A stretch of 64,000 bases of DNA from positions 30,094,821 to 30,158,820 of the forward strand of contig OX589605.1 in NCBI GenBank assembly GCA_951329385.1, written 5' to 3'. This document shows, in pieces, positions 11,400-20,223 of the stretch (the stretch's first letter is position 1; every line of letters begins with the position of its first letter). Position numbers and translations under genes: made by a program. This DNA is from Polia nebulosa (Eukaryota > Arthropoda > Insecta > Lepidoptera > Noctuidae). The notes under the pieces were generated by a model that had not been told where the DNA came from, did no database searches, and saw only the letters and a program-made list of their open reading frames with translations.

Positions 11400-11765
11400 T
11401 GAAGTGATTACATGATCCCCCCCACCCCTCCCCCAAATAATAATAAAAAAGGGTAACACAACATGGATACGCAGATTGGCGACCTTGCTTTTGATAGTAT
11501 CCTGCTTTGACAATTTTTGATCTTTTGAAACACCACTGTGTGGCCGAAGTAGATTATTCTGATACTACTTAGTAAAGCATAAACATGTTTAATAAATCCT
11601 TTGTCTGCCAATACAGTAACACTTGGTGGCAGCACATCCAGAAAACCACTGTTTTCTACTATATTGGCGTCAGATGTACGACCCCCAAAACCATTAGTTA
11701 CAAAGTTGATAAAACAAGCAGGTGTTGTAACTATCAAGTATTTTAAAGTATTAGCATTTTTTATA
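11400..11765 (-). pseudogene. Broken DDE-superfamily (DDE_Tnp_4-like) transposase fragment
   Basis: On the minus strand, reading from about 11765, the frame gives TLKYLIVTTPA, then GFGGRTSDANIVENSGFLD and VTVLADKGF. These are characteristic of the DDE_Tnp_4 domain used by Harbinger/IS5-like and related eukaryotic transposases (the VLADKGF Asp is a catalytic-type residue). After about 11560 the homology moves frame (KVANLRIHV, from the segment after the second Asp), so at least one indel exists. The N-terminus, including the first catalytic Asp, and the C-terminus are missing. It is a decayed fragment with no visible terminal repeats. Family assignment is good; the superfamily beyond DDE_Tnp_4 is uncertain. 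Confidence 0.7.
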
Positions 11766-11873
11766 CCATGACCATTTTAGAGACTGGTTAATAGGATTTT
11801 TGGGCTTTTAAATTTCTATCTCGAAATAATCAATATTGCAAAAAACATTAGAATTTTCTTTATTGGTTTGCTC

Positions 11874-11916
11874 TATTGAAGGAGGCTGGCAAGTTTCTTG
11901 CCAGCCTCCTTCAATA
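11874..11916. repeat. Perfect 20-bp-stem hairpin
   Basis: Arms 11874-11893 and 11897-11916 are exact reverse complements (TATTGAAGGAGGCTGGCAAG) around a 3-base TTT loop. The sequence is otherwise not repeated nearby. It could be a small inverted-repeat relic, a structured RNA hairpin or a recent inverted duplication. Confidence 0.85.
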
Positions 11917-12295
11917 AAGTTTTTTTTTCTTTTGTTTTAGGTATCGTTTCAGTTTTGAAATGTTGTCATTATCTATCTATTTACACGCGTAAATATTGCG
12001 TGAAATTGTTATAGTTTGCGGTGACTGTAGTTATTTGGTAAGAACTCTGAGTGATCAACAATCATATACTTCATCAATGGATTTGAATTTTATAGACAGA
12101 AAAGGTGGTACAGTTTTTCTACATGATGCTTATCAGTATACCAGAAAAAGAGACAATAAAAATGGGACTTCTGGAGATACATAAACCACCGTAAAGAAAA
12201 ATGCAAAGGAATACTGACACTTTAGGTTTGTACAATATTTTGAATATTGATCAAGATCACGTCTACTCAAAAATATTTTGAAAGATATCTTACGA
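11917..12295. other. No gene seen
   Basis: AT-rich. The 62-aa ORF at 11996-12184 has no recognisable domain and starts from a non-ATG codon. Confidence 0.5.
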
Positions 12296-12480
12296 CTAGT
12301 GGACCGCCCCGGCTTCGCACGGGTAATCTTTATGAAAAAATTACTCCATACAAACTTTTCAAAGGTCCATTCTTATTACTTGTGTATGTAATAAAAGGAA
12401 CCTGCTATTCAAATTTCATTACCTGCCGTTTCGGCTTTGTGTTGATGAGTCAGTGAGTCAATCAGTATATGAGGTTCTCT
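12296..12480 (+). repeat. Lepidopteran interspersed repeat (GGACCGCCCCGGCTTCGCAC type)
   Basis: The GGACCGCCCCGGCTTCGCAC start and the TTGATGAGTCAGTGAGTCA end are landmarks of a dispersed repeat common in moth genomes, probably a LINE 3' tail. No coding. Confidence 0.5.
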
Positions 12481-12504
12481 CTTTATACATAAAATAGTCA
12501 AATC

Positions 12505-12775
12505 AATCTACCTAGCCTTTTCCCAACTATCTTGGGGTCGGCTTCCAGTCTAACCGGATGCAGCTCAATACCAGTATTTTACATGGAGCGACTGCATCTG
12601 ACCTCCACAACCCAGTAACTGGGTAATACGATACTCCTTGGTAAGACTAGTTGCCAGACTTTCGGGCTTTTGACAACCCGTAACGATTGTCAAAGATTCA
12701 CGATTGACAGCCGGGACCAACGGCTTAAGAGGCCGTACACGAAATTTTGCCGATTTCACTGATTTACGTGACATT
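12505..12775 (+). repeat. Lepidopteran interspersed repeat (GGGGTCGGCTTCCAGTCTAA type)
   Basis: Carries CCTTTTCCCAACTATCTTGG, GGGTCGGCTTCCAGTCTAAC, GACCTCCACAACCCAG, GGTAAGACT and GGGACCAACGGCTTAA in order. I recognise this as a frequent dispersed repeat in noctuid-type moth genomes. The 69-aa minus-strand ORF inside is incidental. Confidence 0.6.
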
Positions 12776-13221
12776 ACAGTTAAAATAATGTATTTCTAAA
12801 AGTTTTAATGCACAACATAAAAGCATTTGAATAGGGAATATGCATGATATTTTTGTTATTTGTTCAATTGAAGTCTTGTTAACTTTATTGAACAAATATG
12901 AAAGAATTTTCAAAATATCGACAACAGCGACGAAGTTATATAGCTTTAAAGTTGATAATTAGAAAGAGAAGTCCGACGTGTTCTTTTACGACAAAGGACA
13001 TGACGCCCATACAACTGCCATAGAAAACAGCGTTTTCGAGAGGGACAGACATATTTGTTTAAATTTGTTTTGGCTCGTTTAATTTTCGTTCAATTTTGAT
13101 TCTGCTTTCACTGTTCGCACTCTTTCTTATATTCATCGATAAACCAGTTAGGGTGCTATTGTTTTTATAAATCAAGAACATATGTGCTTTTCATCTGTTG
13201 AAGACAACATTATAGCAAAGA
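12776..13221. other. No gene seen
   Basis: AT-rich DNA directly upstream of the MULE transposase remnant. It may include more of that element but shows no recognisable terminus. Confidence 0.4.
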
Positions 13222-13511
13222 GTGTGCATGAATGCAAGAAAAGAGTTTCTACGGGTGTATTTCCACCAGTGCCGACCGAATTTAATAAAACTGTTGCGTC
13301 ACTGTGATGCTCGAATGAATATTATTAAAAAAATACCCAAGCTATCGAATATTCAGAGCTCACTATATAGAGCAAAAAATAAATCGGCTGGTTTAAATAA
13401 AATAAATTTCAAATCCATAGATGAAGTCAAATTACCGTCAAAATTCAGTGATTTTTTTATGGCTGATTATGACGACCTCGGTATACGAATATTAATTTTT
13501 TGTACAGAGGA
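13222..13511 (+). pseudogene. MULE-type transposase remnant, 5' part
   Basis: The frame gives a basic N-terminal stretch, then LPSKFSDFF and the hydrophobic LGIRILIFCTEE that precedes the catalytic core in MULE/FLYWCH-associated transposases. It stops at the Harbinger terminal repeat (from about 13512) and resumes at 16608, where KEKLRIL...SDGTFKSCP follows. No zinc finger is visible upstream in this frame. The gene was already a remnant or was broken by the Harbinger insertion. Its polarity is plus. Confidence 0.65.
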
Positions 13512-13748
13512 GGGCTATTACGCACTGTCGACTAGTCGCCGGCGACTCAGTTGTCGACGACTGTAATATTGTATAGTTTAAATAGGTGTTTACGCACTAG
13601 TCACCGGTTGCCCGGGCGACTCGGCGACTCGCCGCGCAGTGGCGACGCACAGGCAACTGCCGGTCGCCGGCGACCAATAGGAGCACGGTTTCAAATGAAA
13701 GCATTCACACTGCGAGCAACTGTCGCAACGACCGGACGGCCGCGCACA

Positions 13749-15540
13749 ATGAGTTTTGACACGGATAAATTTATATCGGAAATACAATCCCGAAAAGCTA
13801 TTTGGGATTTACAAAGTGAGGAATATGCTAATCGGGATTTGAAGAAAAAACAGTGGGAAGAAATAGTGGAGTTATTTGGAGGTGAAGAATTATCAGACGA
13901 AGAAAAAAAAAACTCAGGTAAGTAAGAAATGCCATTTATTTTTTATTAATTAATACTGCTCATCTGCCAAGATAATTGACCCTCAGTTGTAAAGTAATCA
14001 GCAAATACATCTCTGTATGATGCACCACGTCGCGTAGCTCTTTGGAAACCGTTTGGGACTTCGTCAAAGCCAGGAATGCTCAGGGTATCTTCAAATTTAT
14101 ATCCGTCTCTTTCTCGGACATAGTTGTGAAGAGCGCAACATGTTTTGATGATGCATGATACTAGATCTAAATTCACGTTGATAGGTCTGTGAAAAATCTG
14201 CCACTTGTTTGCTAATATGCCGAATGAACATTCAATATGGCGTCGTGCACGAGAAAGCCTATAATTAAATATTTTTTTCTTTGTTGTTAAATTTGATCCA
14301 CCGAACGGTCGCATAATTTTGTCAGTTTGTCCAAATGCTTCGTCACCCACAATAACAAACGGTACTGGTATAGGGTTTGTCGATGAAATGGGCTTAGGTT
14401 CGGGTATTTGCAAATCATTGTTCATTAGCTTTTGATAAAACGTTGAATTTGTAAATATAGTTGAATCGCAATCCTTTCCATAGGAACCAACGTCTATGTA
14501 TATGAACTTATAGTCAGAGTCACAAATGGCAAGCAAAATTACAGGAAAGAAGTGTTTGTAATTATAACACAATGATCCACTGTTGTATGGTTTTATAATT
14601 CTTACATGCTTACCATCTACGGCACCTATGCAATTTGGAAAATTGGCCCGTAAATGAAAATCTTTTGCAATTTTTAACCAATTTTCTTTTGTCGGTTGCG
14701 GTAAACACATGTCTTTTAGTACAACCCATATAAAATGACAAACTTCTCTTAATATTTCAGCTATAGTTGAAATCCCAAGTCTGTATGAGTAATGTAAATC
14801 TCCAAATTTACAACCGCTTCCAAGATATCTGGAATTAAAAAATAATTTAAATATATACATTATTTACAGGTCATTCACTTCGAAAAAAATGGAAAAATAT
14901 AAGAAGCTGCTTTTCGCGAGAAGTACGAAGATTAAAAAATACTAAAAGCGGATCTGCTGCTTCCCATAAAACTCCCTATATTTATTATAATCAGCAGTTA
15001 TTTTTGAAGAATACCGTTGGTAATTTGAACACAGAGAGTAACATTGCTGAACAAGAACATTTGACAAATGATCAAGAACCTTTAGGAACCTTTACTCGAG
15101 AGAAAATATAGTCGGAAGAAAAAAGAAAAAAACGTCAGATGATGGCACAAGCGAACTGTTAACCACATTAAACAAGTGTATTGAAACTCGCAAAAAATAA
15201 GGAGGATATTTTGGAACAAGATGAGGACAGAATGTTCCTGATGTCCCTATTATCATCATTTAGGGCAATTCCGGAGCACAAAAAGTCAGCTGCGAAAATA
15301 ATCGAATCATTATATCCAAACACAATGTGGCGAAATTTTAATGAGTACGAGTATGAGCGTGGTTACTTCACACCGGAGGCCGGGCGTTCAATAGCACCAA
15401 GTCAACAATCACGCCCTGAAGCACAACATTATTATACGCTACCAACTTCAACTCCTTCAGAACGTGAACGCCCAGAGTCGCGATTTCCTACTGTCACTTC
15501 AAATACCTCGCAAGATTCTGACATTTTGGATCTATTTTGA
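13749..15540 (+). pseudogene. Harbinger MADF/BESS-type DNA-binding protein gene, frameshifted
   Basis: Exon 1 is 13749-13917 (ATG to donor GTAAGT), exon 2 starts at 14870 after TTTACAG, and the split codon joins cleanly. Exon 1 gives IWDLQSEEYANRDLKKKQWE and exon 2 gives RKKWKNIRSCFSREVRRLK and YIYYNQQLFL, the Trp/Arg pattern of a MADF domain. Near 15230 the frame DEDRMFLMSLLSSFRAIPE resembles a BESS motif, used for protein-protein contact. Between 15109 and 15200 the frame meets TAG and TAA stops, while a neighbouring frame is open. Two compensating indels, the second near an A-run, therefore break the gene (or are assembly errors). Its exons interleave with the antisense transposase exons. 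Its role would be DNA binding and nuclear targeting for transposition. Confidence 0.8.
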
Positions 15541-16490
15541 ATATTTCCTTTTGTTGTGCGTTCGTTTATAATATTGATTTCATTAAGTACTTTAAAAAAA
15601 TACATGTTTTATAATTATTTACCGTATATTTTTAAATTATGTCATCGAAGAGTAGACTTACAGATAGTGCCATCCACGAAGACGCGCCCCACTCTTTGTT
15701 CAAATGCATGTGTGCTATCTTCCGCATGTGTTAAACATCTGTCGATACACGCTAATTATCGATGAATGCAAACGCACACTAATAGAAATTGACTAATCAG
15801 GAAAGAGTATTATGAACAGCACGAAAGATGCTCTATTTAAATTTAATCGCGCGTCTTCGTGGATGGCATTATCTGTAACTCTAAACACACTCCCGGACAC
15901 ATCTATCGGCCCACCTTGAGTTTTAAGTTTTGACTGGAGACCAGCTAAAAATAAATGTTAGGAGGAGCAATAAGTTTTTGCAGGTGTGAAGCTGATTTAC
16001 TGGCCATCGTTTTCGTAAAAAACTGCATAAAAACTTATTGCACCACTTAACATTTATTTTTAGCTAGGGATTGTCAACACTTCAAACACTAGGTTTGGCC
16101 GATAGATGTGTCCGGGAATGTAATGTAAATTGTGTTAAAATCCCGTAAAAAATAAATGTTAGGAATGAATTTTATTTGAATTGTCACTTACCTTAGTGTT
16201 ATAAAAAGTTTTTCTTCCGGAGAAATACATGGTCGCATATTTGTATCTATGCCAGTTATATGTGGTTTTAGAAGACACAATAAGTCATCAAACGAACTCA
16301 CAGACATTCTTGCATAATTAAAAAATTTACGAGGATATTTTCTAACGTCTTCATAAAATATTTTAAACATTCCCTTTGACCTCCGTTCTTCTAACAAAGG
16401 ATGCACCCAATACTCTTTTGATTTTTTTTTATTTTTCTTTCTTTTTATAATTAGTAGCGCCGCTACTATTGCAAGTTCTTCAACGTCCAT
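13946..16490 (-). CDS. PIF/Harbinger transposase (HARBI1-like), two exons
   Basis: Exon 1 is 16490-16192 and exon 2 is 14828-13946, joined by a GTAAGT donor and an AATTCCAG acceptor through a split Arg codon. The result is a 393-aa protein, close to the usual HARBI1 length. Exon 1 has a Lys-rich N-terminus (about residue 15 on, nuclear-signal-like) and WVHPLLEERRSKGMF. Catalytic residues visible are D171 (GAVDGKH), D221 (CDSTIF) and E299 (RRHIECSFG), the DDE_Tnp_4 triad that cuts and joins DNA. No stop or frameshift is seen, so it may still be active. The 1363-bp intron contains the antisense MADF exon 2 and two MITEs. Confidence 0.9.
15658..15878. mobile_element. MITE inside the transposase intron (first of two)
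   Basis: Inverted ends TTACAGATAGTGCCATCCAC and its near-complement GTGGATGGCATTATCTGTAA continue inward as GAAGACGCGC. Length is 221 bp, with no ORF. Target duplication not resolved. Confidence 0.75.
15887..16121. mobile_element. MITE inside the transposase intron (second of two)
   Basis: Inverted ends ACACTCCCGGACACATCTAT and ATAGATGTGTCCGGGAATGT define 235 bp. An inner inverted pair (CTAAAAATAAATGTTA and its complement TAACATTTATTTTTAG) makes it a fold-back. It starts 9 bp after the first MITE. Confidence 0.75.
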
Positions 16491-16607
16491 TCTGCACGAA
16501 TGTACTTGGAATACTGTCGCTCGGCTCGGTCTCCGGCCCTAGTTTCCCATGTTTCGGTCGCCGAGGGACTGAGTCGCCGGCGACTAGTCGACAGTGCGTA
16601 ATAGCCC

Positions 16608-16960
16608 TAAAGAAAAGCTCCGAATATTGAAATCTCATTATAGTGATGGCACATTTAAAAGTTGCCCAAAGCGTTTTCAGCAACTGTATGTGATACAAGG
16701 AGAGATTAATCGATCTGACAGAGTAAATTACATGGTACCTCTCATTTATGCTTTTATGAACAAAAAGGATACAGAAACATATAAAACATTGTTCACTCTT
16801 ATCAAAACCTGTGTTTCCGAATGGGAACTGCACATCTAAAGAACAGATTACGAATTGGCAGCTATGACCGCGATTACATCAGTCTTTCCAAATATTCAAA
16901 TAAAAGGTTGTTTTTTTTTATTACACGAAAGCGATTTGGAAAAAGCCAAAACTTGTCTGA
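16608..16960 (+). pseudogene. MULE-type transposase remnant, 3' part
   Basis: The continuation of the MULE frame reads KEKLRIL, SDGTFKSCPKRFQQLYVIQG (the conserved D-G-T-F-K of MULE transposases, where Asp is the first catalytic residue), then VPLIYAFMNKKDTETYKTLF. A TAA stop at 16837 is followed in another frame by YELAAMTAITSVFPNIQIKG, the segment with the next conserved block. The copy is therefore frameshifted as well as split by Harbinger. It is a dead gene. Confidence 0.8.
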
Positions 16961-17322
16961 GTGCCCTATAAATTCGAAAATGAATGACTAAAAATTACAT
17001 GGTTGAGTTTTGGATACAAAATGCACATTTGTTAAGGTATGGTGTGAGTGCAGAAACGCACCGAACAACTAACAACGTCGAAGGTTGGAACTCAAGGCAA
17101 CAAAAGTAAAAAACCCGAATATTATGCATATATTGACTGACTATCTTAACGGAAGATGCTAACATGTACAGTGTTAGAATGAAACAGTTTGAAAAAATTG
17201 TTTTACTCCAAATAAACAAAATGTTGAGATTATAGAAAAAAACCTATGGATTAACAATGTCTTGCAACAATTAAAAAAAAAAGAAATTTCTGTAGCACTG
17301 TTTGGTAAAGCTTTGAATTTAG
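16961..17322. other. No gene seen
   Basis: AT-rich sequence after the MULE remnant, possibly its decayed downstream part. No clear terminal repeat was found. Confidence 0.4.
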
Positions 17323-17671
17323 TGTAAAAAGTTAGATAATGGTGCCCCGATTCTCTTAATAATAGCTAAACTAAAATTAGAGAATCTCTGTCTTTTACTA
17401 AAAGGCAGTGCGAGAAAAGGACGGCTATAGCTATGAACTAAGTTAGAGACGTCAAACTAGTTTACGCCTTGCGCATCACCGTGTTTTTAATCGACATGTT
17501 TTTACGTGTACACTTAATTTGTATGGAAATATTAGTTCAACTAAATTTGACAGCTCTAATTTACGTCCGTCTCTTTCTTGTTTTATTAGAGAGAAAAAGA
17601 TAGGAATAGCTTAAATTAAGTTTAGTTCGTACAAAACAGAATCCCCAACAATATCTTATTCAACTTTTTAC
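17323..17671. repeat. Probable MITE with diverged inverted ends
   Basis: The left end GTAAAAAGTTAGATAATGG... and the reverse complement of the right end GTAAAAAGTTGAATAAGAT... match, then both continue into a GGGGATTCT/CCCCGATTCT block. About 349 bp, no ORF. Identity of the family is unknown. Confidence 0.45.
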
Positions 17672-17754
17672 ATTAGGTTCGAAGCTATACAAAACATTGT
17701 GTTACAATATAGTAATTCAAATCATACATCACAAAAATTTTAGAATACCTGTAT

Positions 17755-18010
17755 ATACATAATATTTAGTAGTTTCAAGCCAAAGAAATCTATAATGTCA
17801 TAAAAGTTATGTCCATTCAGCCATTTACATAATTTGTTTTTAAATGAGTTAATATTATCTAGTAATTTCAGTTTCTTTGGTATTTTATTGTATATACGTA
17901 CGAACACACATCGTACGAATTTAGTATGTGTGATTTCTTTCAGTCTATTAATATTAGTTTAATAAATTGTATTTAGAAAGTTACATTTATGAAATTGAAT
18001 AAAATTAGTT
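17755..18010 (-). pseudogene. C-terminal fragment of a LINE polyprotein
   Basis: On the minus strand the frame around 17900 gives RIYNKIPKKLKLLDNINSFK followed by NKLCKWLNGHNFY. This is the conserved C-terminal tail of Jockey/CR1-like LINE reverse transcriptase proteins. No catalytic domain remains. The flanks are AT-rich. Confidence 0.6.
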
Positions 18011-18265
18011 TTGTTCAAGTTGATTTTTATGTTATTTTTTAATAGCCATTCTAAAATATAAATGTAAAGGGGTTTGTTTTTTTTTTCATTTTTATTACCT
18101 TTTTTTATAAAAAGGTATTCAGTTGACCTGACCTATGTCGTGTGTAAATAAAATATGAATTCATTTTAATACTCGGTGGGCCGAACACACGCATCTTTTT
18201 AAATGATTAAAGGTAAATCACTTTTCTACTGAAAAGTACACATGTTGTTTGTTATAACATGGGAT
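18011..18265. other. No gene seen
   Basis: AT-rich sequence with a T-run near 18080. No ORF. Confidence 0.4.
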
Positions 18266-18700
18266 TCAATGGAAAATAGCAAATGGGACCCATCGTTAAT
18301 ACTTAAAAAATGGGATCAAAAACTGGGATACAACGAAAATAAATCAAAATTTCATCCGACAGGAGCTGAGGGTGCTGTGGTCAGCCAAAGTACTACTGGT
18401 ATGGGAGTTCGCATCACTAAAGGCAGTAATGGGATCAAAAACTGGGATACAACGAAAATAAATCAAAATTTCATCCGACAGGAGCTGAGGGTGCTGTGGT
18501 CAGCCAAAGTACTACTGGTATGGGAGTTCGCATCACTAAAGGCAGTACAGTACATGGAAATTTCATCCAGTTTCAATGCAGAGCTCTAGAGATACCAGCT
18601 GTGCTTGACCTGGTATGGGAGTACGCATCACTAAAGGCAGTACAATACATGAACAATTTCATCCAGTCTCACTGCAGAGCAGCAACATACAGCAAGCATT
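18266..18700 (+). repeat. Direct repeats of about 120 bp, with two further partial copies
   Basis: The unit from AATGGGATCAAAAACTGGGA (18309) is repeated at 18429 and includes GGAGCTGAGGGTGCTGTGGT. The distal part GGTATGGGAGT.CGCATCACT recurs at about 18399, 18519 and 18612. ORFs here (18242-18589, 18496-18801) follow the repeat and are not credible genes. The GGGATCAAAAACTGGGAT core is the complement of the 10.5-kb repeat. Confidence 0.75.
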
Positions 18701-18969
18701 GTTTCTGTCACGGCTCCAGCACTGCGGTGTTTCTGCTCCTCAGCTCGCGGGCCACCCCACCTCTCCACGCCTACGCGGGCTTAAATTACACTCTAGAGTA
18801 GGGCCAGACAAGACTGCGTGAAGTTGGTTTTGCAGCGATTTGTTTTTGTCACTAAATTTACTAAATTTTGTAGCACAACATGTTGACTTTTATTTTATTC
18901 GAAGTATTGAAAATCGGAATGTCGTTTTTCGGACCGAGAACCTTTCGAGCATTTGATTCTTCGAACGTA

Positions 18970-20223
18970 TGTGACGTAAGGGCCTACGTGGGATAGAAAA
19001 AAGAACAACACGTAACTCGGTCAACGTTAAATAAATATATTTTAAATAGAGAAAGGGTGTGGGGAGGTTTGCAGTCACAATTCTTAATATTCCCTGGGAG
19101 ATAGCACGCTACTGCCCTGGCTCAGCCTTGGTGTCTCGGGGAAGCCACGTTGCGTTTGCCCCGGAGGTGTTGGCCGACAGGTGGCAGCGCCGGCTCGCAG
19201 GGTCGACAGGAGCCAGGATAGGCCGGCCGGCAGGTGGTCTAGCCGGCTCGGAGACGGCCTGCTGAGGCCACGCGGGTAAATAAGCACCCGGCGTGGAGCG
19301 GGCCGCCGTGATGAGTGGCCTAGTGGCCGCGCCACGAGGCACTGCGGCAGGATGGCCGCGATGGAGGACGATGCAGGCACTGGCTCAGAGCGTAGGGCTC
19401 CAAGTCCTCTCCCTCCATATTCCGAAATCTGAGGATCCGGGTCTGGTAAACTGGAACTGGTAATCCGGATCTAGGACCCTGGGAACAATGTCCAGCGTGT
19501 CAATGATGGCTGAATGAGCTTCTCCGCTGATTTTGACACCTAAGCATGAGCAAAGCGGCCGTACGTGCGCTAATTTGTGTGGTTGTCAAAATCAGACGGA
19601 GTTTACAAAGGTGGGGAGGAAAAGCATGATGACATTCACTGAGCAGCAGCAGCCACGCGCAAGTCAGCATGTACATAGCTAAGGCTATATGTATGTGCAT
19701 AGTAAAGCTGATCACGCGGAAGGCGTGATTACAATGTGCGACAGATCTTTTGTAGGTTATGAGCCTTGATTATACAATGCTAAGAAAAGAAATTAGGAAA
19801 GACATGTTCTGGAAAGAATTACACAAGATTAGGAACACAGAATGCACAAAGCTACCTGTATGCTGTTCAAACACTCACCCAATTACTGGGGTTGAAGATC
19901 ACTTAATAAAGTTGGCAAATATTTGCCAATGCAAACTACAGCTGCTTGGATTTGGCGATCGGTACACGGCTCAAGGATGTTCTACAGAACAAGTCGAGTC
20001 CACCGCCAACAGCTGGATTCAGATGAAAAAGGGCCCACGATGTCGTTTATCGGGTTTTTATATCTACGCCGTCATTGACAGATGTCATAGAATTCAAAGA
20101 CAATAGTGTTGTCAGTCTACTAAAATTGTCTATGCCTACCAAAGGCATCACAATGGCTTTTGGTCTCTGGATTTATTCCGTATGTTTATGTTTCAATTAA
20201 GATTGTAACGCCACTACGTTACA
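18970..20223 (-). repeat. LTR of the non-autonomous element (3' LTR in element orientation)
   Basis: 1254 bp with TGT...ACA ends. It contains a GC-rich island (about 19130-19400) unlike the AT-rich interior. The right-hand copy differs visibly at two sites only: CCCTGGGAGA against CCCCGGGAGA, and ATTACTGGGG against ATTACAGGGG. Confidence 0.92.

Larger units (their letters stand above)
13512..16607. mobile_element. PIF/Harbinger DNA transposon, about 3.1 kb, nested in a MULE remnant
   Basis: Terminal inverted repeats of about 38 bp bound the element: GGGCTATTACGCACTGTCGA at 13512 and its complement TCGACAGTGCGTAATAGCCC ending at 16607, both continuing inward through CTAGTCGCCGGCGACTCAGT. GC-rich subterminal copies of CGGCGACT/GTCGCCGG occur on both sides. 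Inside are the two genes typical of the superfamily, a DDE transposase and a MADF-type DNA-binding protein. The expected 3-bp target duplication is not obvious (GGA on the left, TAA on the right), so the flanks may have mutated. The element interrupts a MULE transposase frame. Confidence 0.9.

Noticed and set aside
13505..16612. A perfect 3-bp target duplication at the Harbinger borders
   Set aside because: The flanking triplets are GGA and TAA (or AGG and AAA if one more base is counted in the repeat), so no duplication can be claimed.
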